From an uncultured Prevotellaceae bacterium (GTDB lineage Bacteria; Bacteroidota; Bacteroidia; Bacteroidales; Muribaculaceae), in NCBI GenBank assembly GCA_946406035.1, contig CAMJJG010000018.1, positions 1 through 45,163 of the forward strand: DNA of 45,163 nucleotides, read 5' to 3'. The notes under the pieces were generated by a model. The model saw only the letters and a program-made list of their open reading frames with translations, made no database searches and had not been told where the DNA came from. Below, piece by piece: positions 1 through 8,747 of the stretch; the stretch's first letter is position 1; each line of letters opens with the position of its first letter. The translations under genes were made by a program, and so were the position numbers.

Positions 1-668
1 ACATAGCCCGTGGAGCTCTCGGTGATGTTCTGGCTGTTGTCGGTAATGGCGCGATAGCTTCCCAGCAACGTCTCGCTTACCTCGTTTAACGCGGTAGTGG
101 TGGCTTGCAGCTTCTGCATCTGCTCACTGATGCCTGCCATCTGGCTCAGGTACTGCTGCGTGGCATCAGTCAACTCGGCCATGCGCGAGAGCTGGTCGCT
201 GGCAGCGGCCATCTTGGCGATGCTCTCGCTCAGCGACAGGGTATCCTCCTCGCTCAGGTTCACACCCTGGGGCAGTCCCACGGCATTCTTGGCCTCGCTC
301 ACGTTCACATTGATATCACCGTCATAGCCTCCCTCGCCACTGCCACCGGCACCGCCGATGATAATGCCACCGCCACCGTTGAAGTCGGGACGGTCTTCGG
401 GGTCATTGCTGGCCAGGACTGGGAACACCTCTTCCCAGTGGTACTCCTTCTCGGGCTTGTCAAAGGCTGTGAGCACAAACATCAACACCTCGGTGCCCAT
501 GCCGACACTCAGCAGCAGGTTACCCAGGGGCATGTGCAAAATTTTGAACAAGGCACCCAAGATAACGATAGCGGCACCGATACTGTAGGCAAAGTTGAAA
601 AACCGCTGGCCGCTGTCACTCTTGAGGAATCGGCCGGCTTTATTCTTATATCTCTTGATTTTACCCAT
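1..668 (-). CDS. gldL: GldL/PorL, type IX secretion and gliding motor inner-membrane protein (partial, C-terminus outside window)
   Basis: This is the first 222 residues of GldL, the inner-membrane protein that with GldM forms the proton-driven motor of the type IX secretion system. Reading leftward from ATG at 668-666, the protein has a basic start (MGKIKRYKNKAGRF), a first membrane segment at about residues 25-45 and a second at about 51-69, which contains a glutamate (E60, in GTEVLMF). Family knowledge holds that a membrane-embedded acidic residue of GldL is important for energy transduction. A glycine-rich linker (about 105-120) follows, then a long Ala/Gln/Ser-rich region that looks coiled-coil. 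The frame stays open to base 1, so the C-terminus lies outside the window. It follows gldK with a gap of about 75 bases, the usual gldK-gldL order; gldM and gldN are expected just beyond the left edge. Confidence 0.93.
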   Translation of the reverse strand, partial: MGKIKRYKNKAGRFLKSDSGQRFFNFAYSIGAAIVILGALFKILHMPLGNLLLSVGMGTEVLMFVLTAFDKPEKEYHWEEVFPVLASNDPEDRPDFNGGGGIIIGGAGGSGEGGYDGDINVNVSEAKNAVGLPQGVNLSEEDTLSLSESIAKMAAASDQLSRMAELTDATQQYLSQMAGISEQMQKLQATTTALNEVSETLLGSYRAITDNSQNITESSTGY

Positions 669-743
669 TTTTGCTTGAACTATGAAAGATTGAGTGTGAC
701 AATTAGGTTTCTACTTCTGTTATTTATATTAATAATGTGAGGA

Positions 744-2186
744 TTAGTCCTTGCAACAATTCTTGCGACGGCCCTTGACGAGTCCCACCTTGGAACGGAC
801 GCAGCGGAAACCGATGTAACTCCTCTGCTCGTTCTGGTACTCCCACATGCGCAGGTCGGCGCGGATGTTGTGCACCACGTCTTTCCACGAGCCGCCGCGC
901 ACGATCTTGCGAGACATCTTGTAGGGATCCTCCTGAGCCACATAGTAGCGATACTCGGGGTTGATGTCATCGGTCATGCGGTCAATACTCTCGGTATAGG
1001 CCGTCGAGGTCCACTCGCTCACGTTACCGGCCATGTCATACAGGCCATAGTCGTTGGGCTCATAGGTGCCGACCGGCGCCGAGATGATATAACCATCCTT
1101 GACGTAGTTGCCCTCATCGGGCTTGAAGTTGGCATAGAAACAGCCCTCCTCAACAGTCAGGGGAAGGTCGCCGTCCCACGGATACTTGTTTTTGTTCTTG
1201 CCGGCACGGGCAGCAAACTCCCATTCGGCCTCGGTGGGCAGACGGAAGGGCTCTACATATATCGCTTGGTCGCCCATCGACTTCTTCAAGAAGTCGGTGC
1301 GCCAGTGGCAGAAGGCGTTAGCCTGCTCCCAGCTCACACCCACCACGGGGTAGTTGTTGTAATTGCCGTTGGCAAAGTACATGCGCACATAGGGCTCCTG
1401 GTAGGCGTTCTCAAAGTCGTTTACCCAGCACGTCGTGTCGGGGTATATATTAACAATGTAGGTGTTCACAAAGTCATAGTCGCTCTGCAGGGCGCGGGTA
1501 ATGGTCTGGCGCACGATGCGGCCATCGTCGTCGATAAAGGCGGTGTCCTTGCTGATGGTGGGCGCGGTGTAATCCACCTCGTGGTCGGTATTGTAGTCAC
1601 GGCGCGTCGCGTCAAAGCGGTGACGGCGCTTGGCGGCCTCGGTGAGGTTATAGACCTCGTAACGGTAGTTCATCTTGGAGGCATCGAGTTCCTTCACGCC
1701 AGTGATGGGATTGATGCGATACACATAGTTGATGGCATTCTCCTCATCCTCGCTCGGGTTCTTCCAGGGGATGGGCTTGCTCCAGTCGAGATGCGGTGTC
1801 ACGGGGTTACCCTCCTTGTCCTCCTCGATCTTGAACTCCTCATTGCCGCCATAGGCGGGATCGGCAAGGCGCTCGCGGATGATGGAGTCACGCACCCAAT
1901 ACACAAACTGCTTGTACTTGGAGTTGCTCACCTCCATCTCATCCATCCAGAAGGCGTCAACCGAGATGCCGTGGGCTGTCGAGTCAATACCCCACACCGA
2001 ATCGCGCTCACTGGGGCCCTCACGCATCGAGCCCACGTCAACCAGCACCATGCCATAGGGGGTGGTCTCGTTAAACACGGTAGCGCCCACGCCGGTCACT
2101 TCCCCTCCCGAGGTTCCGCCCTTGCGCATCGAGCCGCACGACACGGTCGCCACAGCGACCAACAGTATCAAAAATAGTTTCTTCAT
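744..2186 (-). CDS. gldK: GldK/PorK, type IX secretion outer-membrane-ring lipoprotein (FGE-sulfatase fold)
   Basis: GldK forms, with GldN, the periplasmic ring attached to the outer membrane in the type IX secretion system. The 480-residue product starts with a lipoprotein signal (MKKLFLILLVAVATVSC, lipobox ending at Cys17). It carries a formylglycine-generating-enzyme-like domain, seen from the hallmark strings FRLPTEAEWEFAARAG, YGLYDMAGNVSEWT, RGGSW and YIGFRCVR. In GldK this fold is structural rather than an active sulfatase-modifying enzyme (family knowledge). The length and a large insertion between the N-terminal FGE strands and the FRLPTEAEW motif are typical of GldK. It begins 4 bases after the porP stop and precedes gldL, so all are probably one leftward transcript. 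Confidence 0.95.
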   Translation of the reverse strand: MKKLFLILLVAVATVSCGSMRKGGTSGGEVTGVGATVFNETTPYGMVLVDVGSMREGPSERDSVWGIDSTAHGISVDAFWMDEMEVSNSKYKQFVYWVRDSIIRERLADPAYGGNEEFKIEEDKEGNPVTPHLDWSKPIPWKNPSEDEENAINYVYRINPITGVKELDASKMNYRYEVYNLTEAAKRRHRFDATRRDYNTDHEVDYTAPTISKDTAFIDDDGRIVRQTITRALQSDYDFVNTYIVNIYPDTTCWVNDFENAYQEPYVRMYFANGNYNNYPVVGVSWEQANAFCHWRTDFLKKSMGDQAIYVEPFRLPTEAEWEFAARAGKNKNKYPWDGDLPLTVEEGCFYANFKPDEGNYVKDGYIISAPVGTYEPNDYGLYDMAGNVSEWTSTAYTESIDRMTDDINPEYRYYVAQEDPYKMSRKIVRGGSWKDVVHNIRADLRMWEYQNEQRSYIGFRCVRSKVGLVKGRRKNCCKD

Positions 2187-2190
2187 ATTT

Positions 2191-3165
2191 CTACATTAAG
2201 CGTACGCTTTTTTGTTTGTTCTTGTTCTTCTCGCGATTATTCAGTTTCACGTTATAGGTCACAAACACCTCATGGCTACCCATGGTCACCTTGCTGATGG
2301 CCGACACGGGGTAGTCATAGGCATAGCCGATGTAGGCATCCTTGAGGTTTACCCCGATGTAGGCAGTCACGGCATCTTTCCAGCGGTAGCCCACACCCAC
2401 GTTGAGCATGCGGTTATAACGCAACATGGTCGCCACCTGGGCGGTCCAAGCCTTTTTATAGGCCGCAAGCATCACCGAAGGTTGTATTTCAAATAACGTA
2501 TTATTAATCGGAATATTGCCGCCACCCGCGAAATAATAGCCGCGGCTCACTTGATACTCCCAGACTTTCCCTTCCGACTCGCGTGAAATTTTCAGTTCAA
2601 AGGAGGGCGCACTGACATGTGTCACGGCAAAGCCGGCCCAGAACTTGGGATGAGAGAAAAAGACACCCACATTGGCGTCAAACGTCGTTCCCGACACGTC
2701 CTGTTCGGGAATGGCATCGTCGGGTTCTTTAGTGGGCGTGTTCGCCTCTTTGGCACGGAATGTCTCGGAGAACACTCCCGGCTGGACTCCAATGCTCAAG
2801 GTACTCTTTCCTATCTTGCGCTTGTAGGCCAACTGCACTCCAATGCGTGTGCCAGTGAATAGGCCCATGCGCTCATACTCTGCCTTCACGCCCAGTCCAA
2901 TGCGCTGTTCAAGCAACTTGTAGGGCATATCGGCTGTGAGATAGAACGTCATTGGCGCGTTCTTGAAATCCACCCACTGCATGCGGCTGCCCAGATTCAG
3001 GTGGATGGCATTGAGATTGCCGGCAGCAGCAGGATTATAGTAAGACGGGCTGAGCCAGAAGTGCGACAACGCGGCATCAGCCTGGGCCATAGCGGCAATT
3101 GCCACGATGGCACTCATCGTCATCGTGGTCAACAGGCGCTTTATGTCATGCGGTTTAATTCTCAT
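2191..3165 (-). CDS. porP: PorP/SprF family type IX secretion outer-membrane protein
   Basis: PorP/SprF proteins are outer-membrane beta-barrels of the type IX secretion system; the PorP member anchors the cell-surface complex and is coded next to porK-porL-porM-porN. The 324-residue product has a signal peptide (about residues 1-31, ending AMAQADA), then the family start LSHFWLSPSYYNPAAAG, which is strongly diagnostic (x-Y-NPA-x-AG). Alternating amphipathic strands continue to the C-terminus. It lies 7 bases after porT and 4 bases before gldK, matching the porP-porK order of known loci. SprF paralogues that accompany individual cargo proteins are the alternative, but the gldK-gldL neighbourhood supports the core PorP role. 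Confidence 0.92.
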   Translation of the reverse strand: MRIKPHDIKRLLTTMTMSAIVAIAAMAQADAALSHFWLSPSYYNPAAAGNLNAIHLNLGSRMQWVDFKNAPMTFYLTADMPYKLLEQRIGLGVKAEYERMGLFTGTRIGVQLAYKRKIGKSTLSIGVQPGVFSETFRAKEANTPTKEPDDAIPEQDVSGTTFDANVGVFFSHPKFWAGFAVTHVSAPSFELKISRESEGKVWEYQVSRGYYFAGGGNIPINNTLFEIQPSVMLAAYKKAWTAQVATMLRYNRMLNVGVGYRWKDAVTAYIGVNLKDAYIGYAYDYPVSAISKVTMGSHEVFVTYNVKLNNREKNKNKQKSVRLM

Positions 3166-3172
3166 TTAATGT

Positions 3173-3922
3173 CTATTCAAAGTAGAACGTTACCACAACC
3201 ATATTGCTCTTGATCTTGTTCACGCCCTGGGTAAAACGCATCATCTCGGGATTATTCTCCAGGTCGGGACGATTACGCTCCAACAGATTTTTCAGTCCAA
3301 AGCAGAACTTGATTTCGGGACACAACTTAAAGAAGGACATATAAAAGTCGCAACCCATGCCCACAGTCATCATCACGTCGCTATTCTTGAGCTGGAGGTG
3401 CTCGCTACGGTCCTTAGCAAGGTCACCTGTATACATGGCACCAACTGTAAAATAGGGGCGCATGTTGTGATAACGCTTGGCGCTCATTTTCAAGTCAACA
3501 GGAACGACAATATAGGTCGACTTGATGTTCTGGCTCTGCTTGTAGTGGGTCTGGTCGGGCATCTCGGGGTCGCCACGGTGATTCAGAAAACGCACCACCT
3601 TGTTGCCGAAATAAAGTCCCGGAGACAACCTGAGGTTGAAGTGCTCGGCGATGCGGTAATCGGCCAGCACATTCACACTGAAGCCGGGCGAATGGGCGTT
3701 TACGTCGGCATACCACTCCTCGCCATCCTCGGTGACAAAGCCGTTGTTAGTAATGGCCAGATTCTGAAAATTCATGCCCACCGAGAAGCCGAAATGCAAG
3801 GGCTTGCTATCGGCATAGGGGCGATTCAGAATCATGTCATTATCCTGGGCATACGCACCAATGGCGCACGCCATCACCGTCAGCACTATCAACGCTATAT
3901 GTCGCAGCTTAGTCAGGTCCAT
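3173..3922 (-). CDS. porT: PorT-like outer-membrane beta-barrel protein of the type IX secretion system
   Basis: The 249-residue product has a clear signal peptide (residues 1-25, ending GAYAQ) and then a small beta-barrel: LHFGFSVGMNF near the start, repeated aromatic-ending strands, RPYFTVGAMYTGDLA in the middle, and a terminal strand ending VVVTFYFE, as expected for outer-membrane insertion. This matches the PorT/SprT family, which is required for type IX secretion in Porphyromonas gingivalis. It is the first gene of the leftward run porT-porP-gldK-gldL, with 7 bases between porT and porP. PorT is often coded apart from the porP-N cluster, so its position here is of interest. A generic PorT-fold barrel (PF13568-type) of other function is the alternative. 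Confidence 0.8.
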   Translation of the reverse strand: MDLTKLRHIALIVLTVMACAIGAYAQDNDMILNRPYADSKPLHFGFSVGMNFQNLAITNNGFVTEDGEEWYADVNAHSPGFSVNVLADYRIAEHFNLRLSPGLYFGNKVVRFLNHRGDPEMPDQTHYKQSQNIKSTYIVVPVDLKMSAKRYHNMRPYFTVGAMYTGDLAKDRSEHLQLKNSDVMMTVGMGCDFYMSFFKLCPEIKFCFGLKNLLERNRPDLENNPEMMRFTQGVNKIKSNMVVVTFYFE

Positions 3923-4112
3923 TTAACCTTAATAACGCAATATCATCCCCATTATTGCTCAAAGTGCAAAAAAGTCGCCTCACATCGCCCGATTAGACGC
4001 TTCATGACAGATGGCACATTGTCAAAATGAATGGCTGCTGTATTACTGAATATTTCTTATTCTAATATTGCTTAACATTCCATCCGTCAAGGCGATCCAT
4101 TTCCTATCGAAA

Positions 4113-4120
4113 CAAATATA
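4113..4120 (-). promoter_or_regulatory. Candidate Bacteroidetes -7 box upstream of the porT-gldL operon
   Basis: On the minus strand this octamer reads TATATTTG, a perfect match to the Bacteroidetes -7 consensus TAnnTTTG. It lies about 190 bases upstream of the porT start, in the 235-base gap between porT and the first acyltransferase. No clear -33 TTG is seen at the right spacing, so this is a candidate only. Nothing else was recognised in the gap. Confidence 0.4.
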
Positions 4121-4157
4121 ACACAGCCTCATTATTGCTCCCACACCAGGTGTTGAC

Positions 4158-5246
4158 TCAACTGGCCAATAGTCGCCTCAGGGGGCGGGAGAACAGGCGG
4201 TTGACCGTCCAAGCCAGCACAAGGTCGATGGGCAAGATGAACACATATAATAGATAAATGTCATGGCCACACAGGTCATTGCTCACCATGTTGGCCAACT
4301 CGATAATGCCAAAATGCCACAATACCGGCTCCACAAGGTAGTTATAAATGATTGGCCCAATGGCTTGCAGGATAAATAGCTCAAAACTGATACTCCCCAG
4401 CCACTGCAGCGGTCTGGAACTCAATATCTTACCAATAAACCCCTCACGCCGGTCATACAAACAGCACGTGAGCAGGATCGTTATCACGGGCAACCACCAG
4501 ATGATGGCATCGCTCCACGGGGCGATAATGGGATAGGTGCGATAGGTCATTACCGTAACCGATAGCAAGGCAATGGCAATCAGCTCCAGGTCGGTGCCAT
4601 TCTTGCTCTTGCCGAGCACCGGCAACGCCTTGATGCACTCCAGGGAGTCGGCAAGCGTCATGCCTATCATGAAGTCAATGAGGCGCACTAACGGAAAGAC
4701 ATACAGCGCCGTCTTGCCATAATCGTCGGTCAGCGCCAGAGCCACCATGTCGATTATGATCACGATGGCCAAAACGACACCCTTGAAACGCAGGCCCATA
4801 GGCGAGAACCACCTGGCCAGCAATGGATAACACAGGTAGCAGAACATCAATGTGCTCAGGAACCATGCAAAAGAGTTATAAGAGAAATAAACCTTCAAGT
4901 GCATCGACCAACTCTGCAGCAACGCCACGTCAAGCGCCAGCACACCCGGATTGATGACCAGAGTCCCCACCAGAGCCATAGCCAGCAGCAACAGGGCCAA
5001 TGCAAGCCAGTGCAACGGGTACAGCTTGAGGGCATGGCGCCACACAAACCGGCCGTAAAGCTTGCTATCGAGGTCGTTAAAGGGATACTTGAGTCTGAGC
5101 AGGAAACCGCTAGCCATGAGGAAAAACGTCACTCCGGCCCAGGTCATCTCTTCCAAGCCCGACAATCCAACATGGAAAAGCACTATTACCAGCGCAAAAA
5201 TTCCGCGCCATCCATTCATCGTCTTTATCATTGGGGGATTCTTCAT
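4158..5246 (-). CDS. Acyltransferase family 3 (OafA/YrhL-like) integral membrane protein, downstream copy
   Basis: Acyltransferase-3 proteins move acetyl or other acyl groups onto sugars of surface polysaccharides. The reading frame extends further upstream, but the start is taken at 5246 because ATG there overlaps the stop of the preceding gene as ATGA and because the family start (MIKTMNGWRGIFALVIVLFH) follows at once; this gives 362 residues. The family signature Arg-X10-His is present in the first membrane segment (WRG...LFHVG). About ten hydrophobic segments follow, including the LYPLHWLALALL segment shared with the neighbour. It is clearly a paralogue of the adjacent gene. Its substrate cannot be read from sequence; the next locus builds an exopolysaccharide, a plausible acceptor. 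Confidence 0.85.
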   Translation of the reverse strand: MKNPPMIKTMNGWRGIFALVIVLFHVGLSGLEEMTWAGVTFFLMASGFLLRLKYPFNDLDSKLYGRFVWRHALKLYPLHWLALALLLLAMALVGTLVINPGVLALDVALLQSWSMHLKVYFSYNSFAWFLSTLMFCYLCYPLLARWFSPMGLRFKGVVLAIVIIIDMVALALTDDYGKTALYVFPLVRLIDFMIGMTLADSLECIKALPVLGKSKNGTDLELIAIALLSVTVMTYRTYPIIAPWSDAIIWWLPVITILLTCCLYDRREGFIGKILSSRPLQWLGSISFELFILQAIGPIIYNYLVEPVLWHFGIIELANMVSNDLCGHDIYLLYVFILPIDLVLAWTVNRLFSRPLRRLLAS

Positions 5247-6289
5247 TTTTTTATTTGATTGATTTGAGCCGCGATCGGACGGGTAAAAAAGCGATTCACC
5301 AGCCATGCCAGGGGCAGCAATACAAGCCATACACACCAGTTCTTATGGTCATAGATGAGCCATCCGAAGTGGCCTGCGACAGGCGAAATCAGATAATTAA
5401 ACACCAGGAATGCCACAAACTGCAGCATGAACACCTCAAAGCTGATGTCACCCAGCCACTGCAGCGGTCGCCATAGCAACAACCGTCCCAGCAACCCCTC
5501 CTGGCCGTCGAGCCATGCCATTGCCAGCAGGATGCCGCCCTGAGGCAGCAACCACAGCAACACGTCCTCCCAGGGCTTGAACCATGTTGTCAACACACTG
5601 GCGGCGACAGCAGCGGCGAGCGACACGACCATGGAGGCCTCGACTAGCGTCGCGGTGGCAAATCCCACTCGTGGCCAACGGCCTCTCAACACTTGATAGA
5701 GGTGCAGTAGTGTTATTCCCAGCACAAAATCCACGATGTGGGCCGCCGGATTGACAAACACGGCCTCACGCCCCTCGGGGCTCAACGGCACCAGAATCAC
5801 AGCCAGGGCTACCATCAAGGCAATCGAGAGCAACGCCTTGTGCCGCAAGCGCCAGCGACCTATCCATGAGCACAATAACGGGAACACCAGGTAACAGAAC
5901 AGCAACACGCTCATGAACCACGCCACGGGATTGATACCATAGTGCATGTCATGAACAGGAGACCACGACTGCAAGAGCAATGCGGTGAGCGACACGTTAG
6001 TCCAGTCAACCACCGCTGTGTGAAGCGACAGGGCCAAGCACAGCAACAAGGCCAGAGCCAGCCAGTTAAGAGGATACAGTCGCAGGGCATGGCTCACGAC
6101 AAAATCCTTGTATTCGCTCGCCGTGAAACGGGCAAACGGATGCCGCATCGCCAGCAGGAAAGCACTCGACATGAAGAAGAACTCCACACCCGAGTAGGTC
6201 AAGTTCCACAAACAACTCACGCCGCTGTGAAATGTCACCACCACAACAGCCATGAGTCCACGCCATGCATTGATTGTTTTAATCTTCAT
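5243..6289 (-). CDS. Acyltransferase family 3 (OafA/YrhL-like) integral membrane protein, upstream copy
   Basis: The 348-residue membrane protein starts MKIKTINAWRGLMAVVVVTFHSG, which contains the Arg-X10-His signature of acyltransferase 3. The LRLYPLNWLALALLL segment, a LVFPLLCSWIGRWRLRHK loop and a late RPLQWLGDISFEVFMLQ segment all have counterparts in the neighbouring protein, so the pair looks like a tandem duplication that has diverged. Its stop TGA overlaps the next start as ATGA, so the two are probably translationally coupled. It is divergently oriented to the wzx-wza-wzc locus, about 160 bases away. O-acetylation or O-acylation of a surface glycan is the likely role; the substrate is unknown. 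Confidence 0.85.
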   Translation of the reverse strand: MKIKTINAWRGLMAVVVVTFHSGVSCLWNLTYSGVEFFFMSSAFLLAMRHPFARFTASEYKDFVVSHALRLYPLNWLALALLLCLALSLHTAVVDWTNVSLTALLLQSWSPVHDMHYGINPVAWFMSVLLFCYLVFPLLCSWIGRWRLRHKALLSIALMVALAVILVPLSPEGREAVFVNPAAHIVDFVLGITLLHLYQVLRGRWPRVGFATATLVEASMVVSLAAAVAASVLTTWFKPWEDVLLWLLPQGGILLAMAWLDGQEGLLGRLLLWRPLQWLGDISFEVFMLQFVAFLVFNYLISPVAGHFGWLIYDHKNWCVWLVLLPLAWLVNRFFTRPIAAQINQIKK

Positions 6290-6415
6290 TTCAACGCCCG
6301 CTTACAGGGCCTCCATTGCCTTATAAACTGCGAAATTACAAACATTTGACGAAAGAAAGCCTAGCCAGAGACTACTTTTTTATCAATGAGGCATAAAAAA
6401 TATGTGTTTTTTTTG

Positions 6416-6423
6416 TACTTTTG
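6416..6423 (+). promoter_or_regulatory. Bacteroidetes -7 box for the exopolysaccharide export locus
   Basis: The octamer TACTTTTG matches TAnnTTTG exactly and is followed by CAGCC, a context common at Bacteroidetes start sites. Transcription would begin near 6430, so the ATG at 6402 cannot be the wzx start. No good -33 TTG is visible. Confidence 0.6.
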
Positions 6424-6452
6424 CAGCCGCTTTGAGTGACATTAATAATACA

Positions 6453-7853
6453 GTGGGCAGCCGAGTCTCAAAATTCATCAAGGACATCGGCATTTACGCC
6501 ATTGGCAACATCGGCTCCAAAATCATCACTTTCATGATGGTGCCGATGTATACTCATTATGTCGAAAAGTCAGATTTTGGTTATTACGACTTGTGCTTCA
6601 CCTGGTGCCTACTGCTCATGCCCTTTGTGACCCTGCAGCTGCGCGATGGTGCCTTTAGGTTCCTGCTCGACTGCGATAACGACACTCGGCGACAACGCAT
6701 CGTCACCTTTGTGTCACGCACCATGATCTCGACAAGTGTCCTCTCATGCATTATCACGGTTGCACTGGCCATGTTCACCGATATCCAATATTTGGGCTAT
6801 GCCTTGAGCATGTTGCTGGCCATGTCATTCCAGGAGGTCTATTCCCAGGTCTTCAGGGGATTGGGCAATAACCGCGCGTTCGTCACGGTGGGCATCCTGT
6901 CGGCACTCGGCATCGGCCTGTTCAGCATCTTCTTTGTCGTGGGATTGGGCTGGGGCATCAAGGGCATTTTCTTGGCCAACATCCTGGCACGCGTGCTGGC
7001 GTTGATGCTTGTCGAGGCCCGTGTGAAACTGATTACCCGCAACACCAGCTGGAGCATCAGTTCGCGGGAAGTGGCACGCGATATCCTGCGTTACACGTTG
7101 CCCCTGTTGCCGGGTTCATTGTGCTGGTGGCTCACGGGAAGCAGCGATCGCCTATTCATCTCCCATTTCCTGGGGCTGGACGTCAATGGTGTGTACGCTG
7201 TGGCGACACGCTTCACGGGCATTATCTACACGCTGGCCATCATTTTCTATCAAGCCTGGCAAGAGACGGCCATCCTGCAATACAATAGTCCCGATCGCAA
7301 CCGCTTTTTCTCGAGAATGTTCAATAGCTACATTTTGGTGCTAGGATTCATCCTTGTTGCGTATGCGTTCCTTCTCAAGGTCAACTACGGCTGGCTTGTC
7401 GCTCTCGAGTATCAGCAAAGTCTCAATTATATCTATCCATTGGGGCTGTCGGCGGTCGTTTTTGCAATCGCGGCTTTCTTTGACATGGGTTACCAGTGTG
7501 CCAAGGACACCAAGCGCACCTTACCGGCCATCGTGCTCGCGGCGATTGTCAACTTGACATTCAATTTCCTGCTCATCAAGCCACTAGGTGTTTATGGCGT
7601 CATCTCTACCCAATTGATTACCTATCTGGTGCTGGTTACCTACCGATGGTTTGACATGCGTCGCTACTTCGTGCTCAAGTTTGAGTTACGCACCCTGGTG
7701 CCTATCGCCTTGATGGTGATTTGTGCCATCCCGTTCTACTATAACCGCTCGATTGCAATCGACATCGCATGCATGGCCGCCGCCATCGCATGCATGGCAT
7801 GGCCATATCGCGAGGAGATTCTCTCCAAGTTGATGAGAAGGCTAAAAACATGA
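6453..7853 (+). CDS. wzx: Wzx-type polysaccharide flippase (MATE/MOP superfamily)
   Basis: The product is a membrane protein of the polysaccharide transporter family, expected to flip lipid-linked oligosaccharide repeat units across the inner membrane. The typical start FIKDIGIYAIGNIGSKIITFMMVPMYTHYV is present, and 12-14 hydrophobic segments run to the end. The frame is open from an ATG at 6402, but that codon lies upstream of a perfect -7 promoter box; a GTG at 6453 (VGSRVSKFIKD), leaving a leader of about 23 bases and a protein of 466 residues, is the better start, with TTG at 6432 as alternative. It leads the run wzx, wza-like, wzc-like, wzy-like, GT4, the components of a Wzx/Wzy-dependent pathway. 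Confidence 0.87.
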   Translation: MGSRVSKFIKDIGIYAIGNIGSKIITFMMVPMYTHYVEKSDFGYYDLCFTWCLLLMPFVTLQLRDGAFRFLLDCDNDTRRQRIVTFVSRTMISTSVLSCIITVALAMFTDIQYLGYALSMLLAMSFQEVYSQVFRGLGNNRAFVTVGILSALGIGLFSIFFVVGLGWGIKGIFLANILARVLALMLVEARVKLITRNTSWSISSREVARDILRYTLPLLPGSLCWWLTGSSDRLFISHFLGLDVNGVYAVATRFTGIIYTLAIIFYQAWQETAILQYNSPDRNRFFSRMFNSYILVLGFILVAYAFLLKVNYGWLVALEYQQSLNYIYPLGLSAVVFAIAAFFDMGYQCAKDTKRTLPAIVLAAIVNLTFNFLLIKPLGVYGVISTQLITYLVLVTYRWFDMRRYFVLKFELRTLVPIALMVICAIPFYYNRSIAIDIACMAAAIACMAWPYREEILSKLMRRLKT

Positions 7854-7919
7854 ACCGGCAAAATAATTACCCGTGATCCACGTTAATATAAAAATGAATA
7901 TAATTAACATCACAACCAA

Positions 7920-8726
7920 ATGAAATCAAGACTACTGATAATGATGATTGCAGCCGCATCGCTGCTGTCATGCACATCGCACAAGGATAACACCCTTGCC
8001 TACTTCAAGGATCTGGAGCTCAATACTAACGGGAACCTACCTAACCCTCAGGGCAATTACCCCATCCGCATCCAGCCCGATGACGAGTTGGTGATTACCA
8101 TTACCTCATCGGTGCCCGAAGCCACGGCTGCCTATAATCTGCCCATGGACAATCCCGCCATCCGCGGCAACTTGCGACAAGCGACGCAGCCCCGCACCCA
8201 GACCTATGTGGTCGATGATGCAGGCTACATCATGATGCCAGTATTGGGCCGTGTCCTGGTCAACGGCAAGACCACTGCCGAGATTTCCAACGAGATTCTG
8301 GCAATGGTGTCCCAGAATGTCAAGGATCCACACGTCCGGGTAGATATCGTGAACTTCTCGGTCGACGTGATGGGCGAGGTCAAGGCGCCCCAGCGCGTCT
8401 ATTCCGGTCATCAGCACTTTACCGTGCTCGATGCTCTCGTGCAGTGTGGAGACCTCACCGAGTTTGGTAAGCGCGATCGCGTTTATGTCATCCGCACCGA
8501 GAACAACCAGCGGGCCTATCATCGCCTGGACCTCACCAGCAGTGATGTGTTTAACTCACCTTACTTCTACCTGAAGCAGAACGACGTTATCTATGTTGAG
8601 CCCAACGAGATACGCATCGATAATTCCAAGTACAACCAGAACAACGCCTTTAAACTATCGGTTGTTTCCACCATCGTGAGCGGAGTGTCGGTTATCGCAT
8701 CGCTCATCATCGCACTCACCCGTTAA
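7920..8726 (+). CDS. wza: Wza/KpsD-like polysaccharide export lipoprotein
   Basis: This 268-residue outer-membrane lipoprotein should form the export channel for the polysaccharide. It begins with a lipoprotein signal (MKSRLLIMMIAAASLLSC, lipobox ending Cys18). The Poly_export domain follows, with the usual YPIRIQPDDELVITITS opening and the IMMPVLGRVLVNGKT strand, then an SLBB-like segment (FSVDVMGEVKAPQRVY). The C-terminus has one hydrophobic helix (about residues 244-266), as common in Bacteroidetes members, where it may span a membrane. It lies 66 bases after wzx and 21 bases before the wzc-like kinase, the classic pairing. Confidence 0.93.
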   Translation: MKSRLLIMMIAAASLLSCTSHKDNTLAYFKDLELNTNGNLPNPQGNYPIRIQPDDELVITITSSVPEATAAYNLPMDNPAIRGNLRQATQPRTQTYVVDDAGYIMMPVLGRVLVNGKTTAEISNEILAMVSQNVKDPHVRVDIVNFSVDVMGEVKAPQRVYSGHQHFTVLDALVQCGDLTEFGKRDRVYVIRTENNQRAYHRLDLTSSDVFNSPYFYLKQNDVIYVEPNEIRIDNSKYNQNNAFKLSVVSTIVSGVSVIASLIIALTR

Positions 8727-8747
8727 CATTCTAGACAAATCACCAAT

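Noticed and set aside
870..2177. A 435-codon open frame on the plus strand opposite gldK
   Set aside because: The composition (many His, Val, Leu; no recognisable domain) is that of an antisense shadow of a GC-rich gene, and the minus-strand frame is a clear GldK.
5247..5336. ATG 5336 as start of the downstream acyltransferase
   Set aside because: It would overlap the upstream gene by about 90 bases with no family-like residues; ATG 5246 overlaps only the stop codon and begins the family start.
6402..6452. ATG 6402 as start of the first flippase
   Set aside because: The -7 box at 6416-6423 lies downstream of this ATG, so it would not be in the message; the family start begins near 6453.
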